A stretch of DNA of 41,764 bases. Source: Myxococcaceae bacterium (lineage in GTDB: Bacteria > Myxococcota_A > UBA9160). The stretch covers positions 1 through 41,764 of the forward strand of contig CAJPFO010000274.1 in the NCBI GenBank assembly GCA_905339255.1. The letters are read 5' to 3'. Position 1 is the stretch's first letter; every line of letters begins with the position of its first letter. Of the stretch, positions 19,042 to 26,237 are shown one piece after another. Below the pieces are notes generated by a model. The model made no database searches, was not told where the DNA came from, and worked only from the letters and a program-made list of their open reading frames with translations. The position numbers and the translations under genes were made by a program.

Positions 19042-20363
19042 GTCAGCTCCGCCTCGATTTCCGCGAGCGCCGCCTCGAAGATGTCGAGACCGGCGTCGGC
19101 TTCTTCTTCGCAGATGACGAGCGGAGGATTGATTCTCACGCGCGCGCCGTACGCCATCACGACGAGGCCGTTCTCGAGGCAGCGCTTGTAGAGGCGCTCG
19201 GTCCACTTCGCCTCGAGCGGCTCCCCCGTCGCCCGATCGGCGACCAGGTCGACGCCGATCAGGAGTCCCTTGCCGCGGACGTCGCCGACCAGACGTCGGC
19301 GCTCCTGCATCTCGCGAAGCCGCGAGAGCATGTGCTCGCCGACGCGTCGAGAGTTCTCGACGAGGCCTTCCTCGAGGATCGTCTCGACCGTCGCGAGCGC
19401 CGCGGCGGACGCGAGCGGGTTGCCGCCGTACGACGAGGACGACGACGACGGCTTCGACCAGGGCTCGGCCTTCGAGATCTCCGGGCTCGTGACCACGCCG
19501 GTCACCGGGAAGCCTGCGCCGAAGCCCTTGCCGATCGTCATGATGTCCGGCGTCGTGTCGGTGTGTTCGAAGCCGAACATCGTCCCCGTGCGGCCGAAGC
19601 CCGTGATCATCTCATCGATGATGAGGAGCGCATCGAGCTCCTTCGCGAGGTCGGCAACGGCCGGAAGCCAGTCGGGCGGCGGCACGACATTGCCCGCCGT
19701 CCCCTGGATCGGCTCGACGATCACCGCGGCCACGGCACCGAGGCTCGCGGCGCGGAGCTGTTCGCGGGCGAAATCGACGCAGGCGAGGCCGCAACCGGGG
19801 TAGCTCGTCTTGAGCGGGCAGCGCACGCAATCGGCGTAGGGAACGAGGTGGGATCCCGGCGTGAGCGGGCCCCAGCCGCGCTTGAAGGGATCACCGATCA
19901 ACGAGAGCACGCCACCCGTCTTGCCGTGGAAACCGCCCCAGAACGAGACGACCTCGAACTTTCCCGTGGCGGCCTTGGCGAGCCGGATCGCCGATTCGAC
20001 GGCTTCGGCGCCTCCCGAGTAGAACTGCACGCGATGGAGCGGATCGGGAAGCAGCGACGCCAGGAGCTTCAAGAGGTTGAGTCGCGCCTCGCTCGTGAAC
20101 GAGCCGACCGCGAGCCGGGCTGCCTGCTGGCTGATCGCCGAGACCCAGCGGGGATGGCTGTGGCCGAGGCTCGCCACGCAGACCCCGGCCATGAAATCGA
20201 GGTACGAGTTTCCGTCCTCGTCCTCGAGAACGACGCCCTGTCCCGACCGCATCGCGATCCCCGCCAGGGTCGCGAGGCGCTGGACTCCCGGCGCCAGCCA
20301 TTCCTGCTCCTCGCCCACGCGCTTGGCGGATTCGGGACCGGGAATCCTCGACGACTCGCTCAT
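19038..20363 (-). CDS. Class III PLP-dependent aminotransferase
   Basis: 441 residues with the full class III layout: YLDFMAGVCVASLGHSHP (substrate-side motif), FYSGGAEAVESAIRLAK (phosphate-binding), LLIIDEMITGFGRTG (Asp pairing with the PLP ring nitrogen) and DIMTIGKGFGAGFPV (Schiff-base Lys). Typical substrates are omega-amino acids, ornithine, GABA, glutamate-1-semialdehyde or ketosugars. A cysteine cluster, CVRCPLKTSYPGCGLAC at about residues 178-194, lies where GABA/omega-aminotransferases often have CxRCP...C..C. AGAGGAGC ending about 6 bases before ATG 20363 is the strongest ribosome site in the operon and follows the only clear gap (29 bp) among these eight genes. The downstream dehydrogenase starts inside its stop. 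Likely job: put an amino group on a keto intermediate of this pathway. Confidence 0.9.
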   Translation of the reverse strand: MSESSRIPGPESAKRVGEEQEWLAPGVQRLATLAGIAMRSGQGVVLEDEDGNSYLDFMAGVCVASLGHSHPRWVSAISQQAARLAVGSFTSEARLNLLKLLASLLPDPLHRVQFYSGGAEAVESAIRLAKAATGKFEVVSFWGGFHGKTGGVLSLIGDPFKRGWGPLTPGSHLVPYADCVRCPLKTSYPGCGLACVDFAREQLRAASLGAVAAVIVEPIQGTAGNVVPPPDWLPAVADLAKELDALLIIDEMITGFGRTGTMFGFEHTDTTPDIMTIGKGFGAGFPVTGVVTSPEISKAEPWSKPSSSSSSYGGNPLASAAALATVETILEEGLVENSRRVGEHMLSRLREMQERRRLVGDVRGKGLLIGVDLVADRATGEPLEAKWTERLYKRCLENGLVVMAYGARVRINPPLVICEEEADAGLDIFEAALAEIEAELT

Positions 20364-20392
20364 TCCAGCTCCTCTGGGGGGTCACTCTCCGT

Positions 20393-21232
20393 TCACGCCC
20401 CGGGGGCTTCCCGCAGGCGCGCCAAGAGATACTCCGCAATGGGCTCCGCCGCATCCCGGCGGCAGCGCGAGAAGGACGGCCAGTCGTTCACGTCGACGAG
20501 CCGAGCTCTTCCCGAAGCCTCCACGATGAGGTCTCCCCCGTAGATGCCGAGGCCGAGTGCGCGGGCACCCTGCTCGGCGAGGGCGACCCACTCCGGCGCT
20601 GCCTTCGTGGGGCATTGCGCCTCGCCTTGGTAGGCACGGAAGAAACCGGTGCCGACCACGCCGTAGAACTTGAAGGTCGGGCCCTCGACGTGGGCCTCGA
20701 TGACGGCGTCGCAGACCCCCCGCCCGGCGAGCGCTCCGAGCGCCACGACCGCCTCGGCGGCGCCCCGGACGCGAACCACGTCGCCGGGCTCGGTGGCATG
20801 GACGTCGCCGCGCTTCACCCATGCGCCCGCATCGCCGAGCGAGTCGACGAAGGCGAGCGCCTCGGCCTGCGGCTGCCCCGGGGCGACGAGCCGCGCCTCG
20901 GGTCGCGAGACCCCAGCGCGCTCGAGACGCGCCAGCATGCGGACGCGATGACAGGCGAGGATGGCCTCGGAGGGGTGCACGACCGACGTCCCCGCCGCCT
21001 CGATGCGGCGCAGCGCCGCGAGCGCCCGAGGGCCCTGCGCCATCGTGAAGACGAGATCGACGTTCGCAGTCGCGGTGTCGATCGCTTCGGCCTCGATCAC
21101 GTCCACCCGGGCGCCGCGCGCGGCGAGCGCCTCGGCTGCCGACTCGAGGATCGCACGGTCGGCGTCGACCTTTCCCGGCGAGTAGACGCGCTCGCGTGCG
21201 ACTCCAACGAGCGTCGGCGAAGCGGCGCTCAC
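20393..21232 (-). CDS. ATP-grasp enzyme (RimK-like ligase or kinase)
   Basis: 279 residues from GTG 21232, overlapping the preceding stop as GTGA. It shows the ATP-grasp plan: a small N-terminal domain with LVFTMAQGP; the ATP-lysine strand AWVKRGDVHATEPGD (about residue 140); the hinge VIEAHVEGPTFKFYGVVG; and the Mg-binding end RLVDVNDWPSF (about residues 250-260, D-x-N pair). ATP-grasp enzymes usually join a carboxylate to an amine via acyl phosphate; a few (ITPK type) phosphorylate inositol phosphates. Next to an aminotransferase, an amide-forming ligase that decorates a new amine is the simpler guess. With an inositol-phosphate synthase nearby, the kinase option should not be dismissed. 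No lipidation or signal peptide, so cytoplasmic. Confidence 0.8.
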   Translation of the reverse strand: MSAASPTLVGVARERVYSPGKVDADRAILESAAEALAARGARVDVIEAEAIDTATANVDLVFTMAQGPRALAALRRIEAAGTSVVHPSEAILACHRVRMLARLERAGVSRPEARLVAPGQPQAEALAFVDSLGDAGAWVKRGDVHATEPGDVVRVRGAAEAVVALGALAGRGVCDAVIEAHVEGPTFKFYGVVGTGFFRAYQGEAQCPTKAAPEWVALAEQGARALGLGIYGGDLIVEASGRARLVDVNDWPSFSRCRRDAAEPIAEYLLARLREAPGA

Positions 21233-21945
21233 GCTCCGAGCGCCTCCGCCGCTTCGAGGTCGTCGGGGCGATCGACGTCGACCACTTCACCGAGATCGCA
21301 GGCCGCGAGAGCCACCCCCTCCGCGACGATCGCGGCGAGAAGCTCGCGGAGCGCACCGCCGCCGGCCGCGAGAAGCTCGGGCCCGCGCAGGATCGCCCGA
21401 CGCGGGAGCAGGTAGAGGCCCGCGGTCGAGAGCAGGCTCGATTCGGCGCCGCGGCCGATCGCGACGATGCGATCGCGATCGCCGATCCGCACGCGAAGCG
21501 GTCGGTCGTCGTCCTCCCGGCTCGTGACACCAAGGATCCCCTCGACCTCGCTCGCGCCGGAGGCGAGCGCGCGGGCATCCTGCGAAAAGCGCGCGAGGCC
21601 CCGGGCCGAGAAGACACCGTCGACCATCGCGACGATCGCGTGGGGTTCGCCTCCGCGGACGAGTTCCGGAGCGAGCCTCGCGAAGGTCTCGAGGCTCGAG
21701 GCCGTCGTCCGGCGCATCACGCCGACGGAGCCCCGGAGCCCCCGGGAGTCGATCCAACGCGAGATCGCATCGCCATCGCGATCATTCACGTGGACCGTCA
21801 CGCTCTGCGCGCCGACGGTTCGGACCGCCGCGAGCGCGTGCTCGAGAAGCGGTCGCCCACCGACCTCGACGAGCGCCTTCGGAGTCGCGATTCCGGCTCC
21901 CCGAAGGCGCTCTCCGAGGCCTGCGGCGAGGATTCCCGCTCTCAT
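21229..21945 (-). CDS. MobA-like NTP transferase (sugar-phosphate / inositol-phosphate nucleotidyltransferase type)
   Basis: 238 residues from ATG 21945, ATGA-overlapping the HAD gene. The N-terminus has the classical signature LAAGLGERLRGAG...TPKALVEVGGRPLLEH: a glycine-rich nucleotide loop, the catalytic Arg/Lys region and the VGGRPLLEH helix. VAMVDGVF at about residue 105 fits the metal-binding Asp. Members activate a phosphorylated alcohol (sugar-1-P, phosphocholine, inositol-1-P) with NTP to a nucleotide diphosphate. Two CDP-alcohol phosphotransferases in the same operon make CTP the likely donor and a CDP-activated head group the likely product. Of the three nucleotidyltransferase-like domains in the cluster, only this one keeps the catalytic loop. 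The open frame upstream of the ATG lacks family sequence and overlaps the HAD gene. Confidence 0.87.
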   Translation of the reverse strand: MRAGILAAGLGERLRGAGIATPKALVEVGGRPLLEHALAAVRTVGAQSVTVHVNDRDGDAISRWIDSRGLRGSVGVMRRTTASSLETFARLAPELVRGGEPHAIVAMVDGVFSARGLARFSQDARALASGASEVEGILGVTSREDDDRPLRVRIGDRDRIVAIGRGAESSLLSTAGLYLLPRRAILRGPELLAAGGGALRELLAAIVAEGVALAACDLGEVVDVDRPDDLEAAEALGA

Positions 21946-22706
21946 CGATCCGCCACGGGGTCGAGTTCGTCGACGCTCGAGATCGTCGCATCGATGAGCG
22001 ATCTGCGAGGATCGCTCGGATCGAGGTCTCGGCCTCCCGAGACCCAGATCGCGAGGCATCCCGCCGCGCGAGCTCCTTCGACGTCGCGATCGATCCGATC
22101 ACCGACCATCGCGACGCGCTCCGGAGGGACGCCGAGCGCCGCGAGCGCCGGGTAGAAGATCTCGGGTGCAGGCTTCCATGCCCCGACGCACGAGGAGTCG
22201 ACCACCGTCCTGAAGCACGCGCCGAGTCCGGCGTCGCGAACCAGACGCTCGCCATTTCCGCATCCGTTCGAAACGACCGCGAGCGGCATCCTCGACGCGA
22301 GCCGTTCGAGGAGCGCGCGTCTCGACGAGAGCCGATCGCGCGTCTCGTCGTGGAAGCGCCGGGCGATCCGCGCGGCTCGCGGTGCCGTCATGGCAGCGAG
22401 GGCCTCGAGCTGCGCGCGCACGTGGAGCGCCACCATCTCTTCGAGGCCCAAGTCACCGGCGTGCTCGCTGCGGAGAACGGCCCGCTCGCCCGCATCGAGC
22501 GCCGCCGGCAGTGCATCCGCGTCGACGTCCGGGAGCTCCTCGCGAAGGATTGCGCCGAAGCGCTCGGCCCAGCCCCGGCCATCGTCGTCGAGCGTGCCGC
22601 CGAGATCGAAGAGCAGGGCCTCGATCGTCCGCACCGGGGCGCCATCGCGGGCGCACTCGAGCTCGCCCGTCCGGGTCCAGCGAAGCGCTCCCGGGATCAA
22701 GCCCAT
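21942..22706 (-). CDS. HAD-superfamily protein with altered motif I
   Basis: 254 residues from ATG 22706; the first 10 bases overlap the CDP-alcohol phosphotransferase gene. HAD motifs: LLFDLGGTLDDDG (about residue 33), VVSNGCG, GAWKPAPEIF and MVGDRIDRDVEGARAAG. Motif I keeps the nucleophile Asp but has Gly where most phosphatases carry the second Asp (the general acid), a DLGGT variant seen in part of the family, so turnover may be slow or the substrate unusual. The N-terminal 30 residues (MGLIPGALRWTRTGEL) are an extension before the fold; a downstream start is possible. In context it may remove a phosphate from a head-group intermediate, as phosphatidylinositol-phosphate-type pathways require. 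Confidence 0.82.
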   Translation of the reverse strand: MGLIPGALRWTRTGELECARDGAPVRTIEALLFDLGGTLDDDGRGWAERFGAILREELPDVDADALPAALDAGERAVLRSEHAGDLGLEEMVALHVRAQLEALAAMTAPRAARIARRFHDETRDRLSSRRALLERLASRMPLAVVSNGCGNGERLVRDAGLGACFRTVVDSSCVGAWKPAPEIFYPALAALGVPPERVAMVGDRIDRDVEGARAAGCLAIWVSGGRDLDPSDPRRSLIDATISSVDELDPVADR

Positions 22707-23809
22707 TGCTCCTCGCCCGCGGGCGCTGCGGGGGGACCCGGGCCACGCCCCGCGCGTACCCTCACGATCGCGAGGACGGCGACGAATGCGTAGGTGCCGA
22801 GCGACGCGAACCAGAGAAACGCGTGCAAGCGGTCGAGCACGGCGAGCAACAGGACGAAGTAGGCGAAGTCGCGGCTCGCGAGCCTTTCGTAGAGCGCGCG
22901 GAAGTCGCCCCCGCGACCGGTCCGCTCGGCCCAGCGCGCGAAGACATACCCCGCGACCGTTGCGAGTGCGAAGCCCACGAGCATCACGACGACGAGCGCG
23001 TTCGAGGTGGCGGCGGCGCCCGAGCGCATCGCCCCGAACGCGATCGCGGCGAAAACGGCGCCGTTCACGAGGTTGTCTCCCACGAGGTCGAGCCTCCTGC
23101 CGAAATCCGAGCTCCGGAACGAGAGCCTCGCGACCTCGCCGTCGCAACCGTCGAGAATGGTCGACGCGATGAAGAGCAGCGCTCCGATCACCTGCAGCGT
23201 CTGCGCTTGCGTAGCCAGGCATCCGGCGCCCACGAGGCCCACGATCGTCGCGAGAAGCGTGATCGCGTTCGGGCTCACGCCACGCCGGACGAAATGCGGC
23301 GAGAGCCTCGACGATAGACGTCGATCGAAATGGCGGGCGAAGAATCCGTCGGTCGTCCGTGCGAGCGAGTCGAGCATGCGCCGCTCGAGGGCGCGCGCCG
23401 AGGGGCTCGATCCGACCCGCTCGCAGACGGCGCCGTCGAGATCCGCGAGCGCGAGGCGCCCCTCGCTCTGCAGCCGCGCCGCGAGCGCCCCGAGCTCCGT
23501 CGCGTCCCGAAGCGCGTCTCCTCCCTCGACCGCTTCGCCGACCGCGAGTGCGGCGGGCGCCTCGAGCGGGCTCGACGCCCCGATCGCTCCGAGGCCTTCG
23601 CCCGCGGCGTCGCGCAACGCGCGTGCGGCTTCTGGGTCGAGCGCGGCGTCCGCTGCGACGAAGAGCGTGCGGCCCCTCGCGGCCGCTCCCGGAGCGACGA
23701 TCGTGAAACCGGCGTGAGCGAGCGCCCGTCGGGTGCGTTCGGCGCCGGAGAGCCCCGCCACCTCGAGATTGCCTCCGCCTAGCGGCGCGGGAAGGACGCA
23801 GGCGTTCAC
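22697..23809 (-). CDS. CDP-alcohol phosphotransferase with decayed nucleotidyltransferase-like N-terminal domain
   Basis: 370 residues from GTG 23809 (GTGA overlap). The C-terminal half is a polytopic CDP-alcohol phosphotransferase: after SPNAITLLATIVG comes the active-site signature DGCDGEVARLSFR..FGRRLDLVGDN, an exact D-G-x2-A-R-x8-G-x3-D-x3-D, then four or five hydrophobic helices. Such enzymes transfer a phospho-alcohol from a CDP-activated donor to an alcohol, in the membrane. The first about 150 residues resemble a nucleotidyltransferase fold (GLSGAERTRRALAHAGF; TLFVAADAALD) but lack the GxGxR loop and Lys, so they are probably not catalytic. It is a paralogue in architecture of the gene at 24795-26045. 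Lipid head-group attachment is the likely chemistry; donor and acceptor are unknown. Confidence 0.87.
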   Translation of the reverse strand: MNACVLPAPLGGGNLEVAGLSGAERTRRALAHAGFTIVAPGAAARGRTLFVAADAALDPEAARALRDAAGEGLGAIGASSPLEAPAALAVGEAVEGGDALRDATELGALAARLQSEGRLALADLDGAVCERVGSSPSARALERRMLDSLARTTDGFFARHFDRRLSSRLSPHFVRRGVSPNAITLLATIVGLVGAGCLATQAQTLQVIGALLFIASTILDGCDGEVARLSFRSSDFGRRLDLVGDNLVNGAVFAAIAFGAMRSGAAATSNALVVVMLVGFALATVAGYVFARWAERTGRGGDFRALYERLASRDFAYFVLLLAVLDRLHAFLWFASLGTYAFVAVLAIVRVRAGRGPGPPAAPAGEEQWA

Positions 23810-24798
23810 GACGCGGTCTCGACGCGCCGACCGCGAGCGGCGGCGAGCGCGGCGTAGGCCGCGAGTCCGACGCCGGCCCAGACGACCTGTTCGAGGCGCA
23901 GCACGAGCGAGAAGAGCAGACCGAGCGAGGGATCGAGGCCTGCGAGTCGCATCGCGACCATCCGAGCGCCCTCCTGCACGCCGAGTCGAGCGGGAACGAG
24001 GAAGGCGGCGAGGTCGAGGACCCGCGCGACGAGGAAGACGAGCGCGAGTGTCGCGATCCCGACCGGCTCGCCGAGAAAGAAGAAGAACAGCGCGAGCTGG
24101 ACGACGCCGAGCGCGTTCGCCGCCGTGTGGAGCAGCACCGACGCCACGAGGTCGAGCGGGCGCTCGGCGTGGAACGCCGCGATCCGCGAGTCCACCTGCG
24201 CTGCGAGCCCGGCGATGCGCTCCGCGCGAGGGGCGCCGAGCACACGCGCGATGGCGCGGCGCTCGCCGACCAGGGCCGCCAGGCGTCCGCGTCGCTGGAC
24301 CGCGAAGAAACCGCCGACTCCGAGACAGAAGAGCGCGAGCGCCACGACGATCGAGACGCGGATCCCGAGGTCGAGCGGGACGGCGGCGAGCAGGAGCGCG
24401 ACTCCCGCGAGCGAGAGGAGAACGTCCGAGATCGTCGCCGAGAGCCGATTGATCGCGAGCGAAGCGGTGGCTTCGGTTCCCGGAACGTGTCGCGGCAGGA
24501 GGGTGCCGCGAACCACCTCTCCGCCGAGCGTCGCAGTCGGCGTCACGAAATTGATGGCGGCCCCCGCGAGGTGCGGCAGCCAGAGGCGGAAGAGCGGGGG
24601 GCGATGCGCGGGCTGGAAACAGCGACGCCAGGCGAGCGTGTGGACGAGGTCGGCGACGCCCTCGATGGCGACGATCACGACGACGCCGACACCGAGCGCC
24701 GCGGCGTCCTGCCAGAGCTTCTCGGGGCCGACGCGAACCACCAGGGCCGCGAAGAGCGCCGCTCCGAGCGCGACCGCGACCGCGTGCAGGAGCTTCAC
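23806..24798 (-). CDS. LPG_synthase_TM / UPF0104-type flippase-like membrane protein
   Basis: 330 residues from GTG 24798, GTGA-overlapping the preceding gene. Seven to eight hydrophobic helices spread over the whole chain. The conserved family stretch is NFVTPTATLGGEVVRGTLLPRH (about residues 75-96), followed by ATASLAINRLSATISDVLL. This family includes the N-terminal part of MprF, HpnL and AglD-like proteins, linked to moving or using membrane lipids with polar or isoprenoid parts. No C-terminal aminoacyl-transfer domain is present, so it is not a full MprF. Lying between two CDP-alcohol phosphotransferases, it is the best candidate for translocating the lipid they make. The open frame extends far upstream, but only as a shadow. 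Confidence 0.82.
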   Translation of the reverse strand: MKLLHAVAVALGAALFAALVVRVGPEKLWQDAAALGVGVVVIVAIEGVADLVHTLAWRRCFQPAHRPPLFRLWLPHLAGAAINFVTPTATLGGEVVRGTLLPRHVPGTEATASLAINRLSATISDVLLSLAGVALLLAAVPLDLGIRVSIVVALALFCLGVGGFFAVQRRGRLAALVGERRAIARVLGAPRAERIAGLAAQVDSRIAAFHAERPLDLVASVLLHTAANALGVVQLALFFFFLGEPVGIATLALVFLVARVLDLAAFLVPARLGVQEGARMVAMRLAGLDPSLGLLFSLVLRLEQVVWAGVGLAAYAALAAARGRRVETAS

Positions 24799-26045
24799 GC
24801 GTGGAGCCCCTCTCGCTGCGGAGCGCGAAGCGCAGCCACGAGGCGCAGCCCGTGTACGACTCCCGTCACCACCGCCCAGGCACCCATGGCTTTGAGCCCG
24901 CCGGAGGGCGAGCCGAGCAGGACGGCGACGAGGAGCATCGCCGCATAGACGTTGCGTCGGCCTGCGACGAGCCGGAACGCGCCGTCGGCCGGCGAGAGCA
25001 GGTCGATCGAAATGCCGAGCTTCGCCTGTGAGATCGTGTACACGATCTCGTCGAGGAGATTCCCGCCGACGAGCGCAGCCGTCCATGCAAAGGCTTCGGC
25101 GTGACCGGCCTCGGCGAGCCCCGCGCCGAGTGCGATCCACCACGCGTTCTCGTAGGCGAAATCGAAGTACGACTCGCCCGCGCCGAGCGACGAATAGTGC
25201 AGGCGGAGTCTCGCGAGCTTTCCGTCGCAGCCGTCGAGCCATCCGACGAGATACATGAGGACGAGGGCGACGCCGTAGTGCTGCCGGAAGAGGAATCCGG
25301 CAGCGACGAAGCCGAGCAGCGTCGCGCCGATCGTGATCTGGTTGGGCGTGATGCGGGTCGGAGCGAGCCGCCTCACGATCGCGTTCTCGAAGAAGGGGTC
25401 GATCCAGCGCGCCGGTGCATCCATCACGTGCTTCTGCGTCCCGCGAACGAGCTCGTCGTCGGCGTGCGTCGCTTCGGCATCGCTGCGGACGGCGCGGTAG
25501 AGGATCGGCATCGGCCCGCGCATCTCCGGCGCGTCGGTCGACACGTTCGCCACCTCGAGCAGCGCGAGCGCGTCGCACGGGGTCGGCTCGGTGGCGAACG
25601 CCGCGGCGCTCCGTGCGCTCACGACCGCGAGCAGCGTGCGCGTCTCGTCCTCGGGCGGCGCGACCCGCGCCGGAGTGCCGAGCGACGCGAGGGCGCGCAG
25701 CAGGCGGCGATCGGCGAGAAGGGCACCGTCGACGACCAGCAGACGATCGCCCCCTGCGAGATCCGCGAGGAGGCCGGCTGCCGGCTCCTCGGCGGAGAGC
25801 AGGATCGGCGTCGCGCGGACATCGGGGCGCCGCGAGCCGAGGTCGGCCGTCTCGAGAGGCCGATCGCAGAGCACCCGGATCTCTCGAAATCCCTCGAGTT
25901 CGAGGCTCCGGACGAGGCGTACGGCGAGGGGAATCCCGCCGACCACCCGCCACGGCGCCGCGCCGCGCGCGTCGATCGCCGCGCGCGGCGGCCGACTCAG
26001 GTCCACCAACCGCGCGTCCGTTTCCGGCGCGCCCTTTGCGATCAT
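24795..26045 (-). CDS. Second CDP-alcohol phosphotransferase fusion, non-canonical active-site spacing
   Basis: 416 residues from ATG 26045, chosen because GAGG lies 9 bases upstream; ATG 26054 would add MSA and has the GAGG directly against it. The N-terminal about 220 residues look nucleotidyltransferase-like (VVGGIPLAVRLVRSLELEGF; RLLVVDGALLADRRLL) but the GxGxR loop is replaced by DARGAAPW. The C-terminal domain has ITPNQITIGATLLG and then DGCDGKLARLRLHYSSLG. The following part reads AGESYFDFAYEN: the canonical G-x3-D-x3-D becomes G-x6-D-x3-E, so the two late carboxylates are shifted and one is Glu. The first D-G-x2-A-R is intact. First gene of the coupled minus-strand run, so probably nearest its promoter. 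A related bifunctional layout is known for IPCT/DIPPS proteins of di-myo-inositol phosphate synthesis, though there the first domain is active. Confidence 0.85.
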   Translation of the reverse strand: MIAKGAPETDARLVDLSRPPRAAIDARGAAPWRVVGGIPLAVRLVRSLELEGFREIRVLCDRPLETADLGSRRPDVRATPILLSAEEPAAGLLADLAGGDRLLVVDGALLADRRLLRALASLGTPARVAPPEDETRTLLAVVSARSAAAFATEPTPCDALALLEVANVSTDAPEMRGPMPILYRAVRSDAEATHADDELVRGTQKHVMDAPARWIDPFFENAIVRRLAPTRITPNQITIGATLLGFVAAGFLFRQHYGVALVLMYLVGWLDGCDGKLARLRLHYSSLGAGESYFDFAYENAWWIALGAGLAEAGHAEAFAWTAALVGGNLLDEIVYTISQAKLGISIDLLSPADGAFRLVAGRRNVYAAMLLVAVLLGSPSGGLKAMGAWAVVTGVVHGLRLVAALRAPQREGLHA

Positions 26046-26237
26046 CGCGCTCATCCTCGGAGAAGCTTGGCTGCGGCCCGCGGGAGGGGGCCGCTGGCCT
26101 CGGCGCGTGGAGGGCCTCGCGCCCCCCGGTTGTACCGCATCCCCGCACCTTCTCCCATACGGGGCGCGGCTCGCCGGCCTGCAAGGGCGCACGCCCGGAT
26201 GCGAGGCCGGGCGCGGGGCAGTAGGATCCCCGGCGTT
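26046..26237. promoter_or_regulatory. Divergent intergenic region between lipid-type operon and efflux operon
   Basis: About 190 bp that must hold the starts of both transcripts. Read on the minus strand, a -10-like TACAAC sits at 26134-26129, about 85 bases from the ATG at 26045, without a good -35. On the plus strand an inverted repeat CGCCCGG-8-CCGGGCG lies at 26192-26213, 25 bases before the TTG start of the outer-membrane channel gene; it could be an operator or 5'-UTR hairpin, though such repeats are easy to get in GC-rich DNA. AGGA at 26223-26226 is a suitable ribosome site for the TTG at 26238. Confidence 0.4.

Noticed and set aside
23806-24798. MprF-type lysyl-phosphatidylglycerol synthase
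   Set aside because: Only the membrane flippase-like domain is present; the C-terminal aminoacyl-tRNA-dependent transferase domain is missing.
17980-26045. Phosphonate or phosphonolipid cluster
   Set aside because: No PEP mutase, phosphonopyruvate decarboxylase or other C-P bond-forming gene is present; class III aminotransferase plus CDP-alcohol enzymes alone are not enough.
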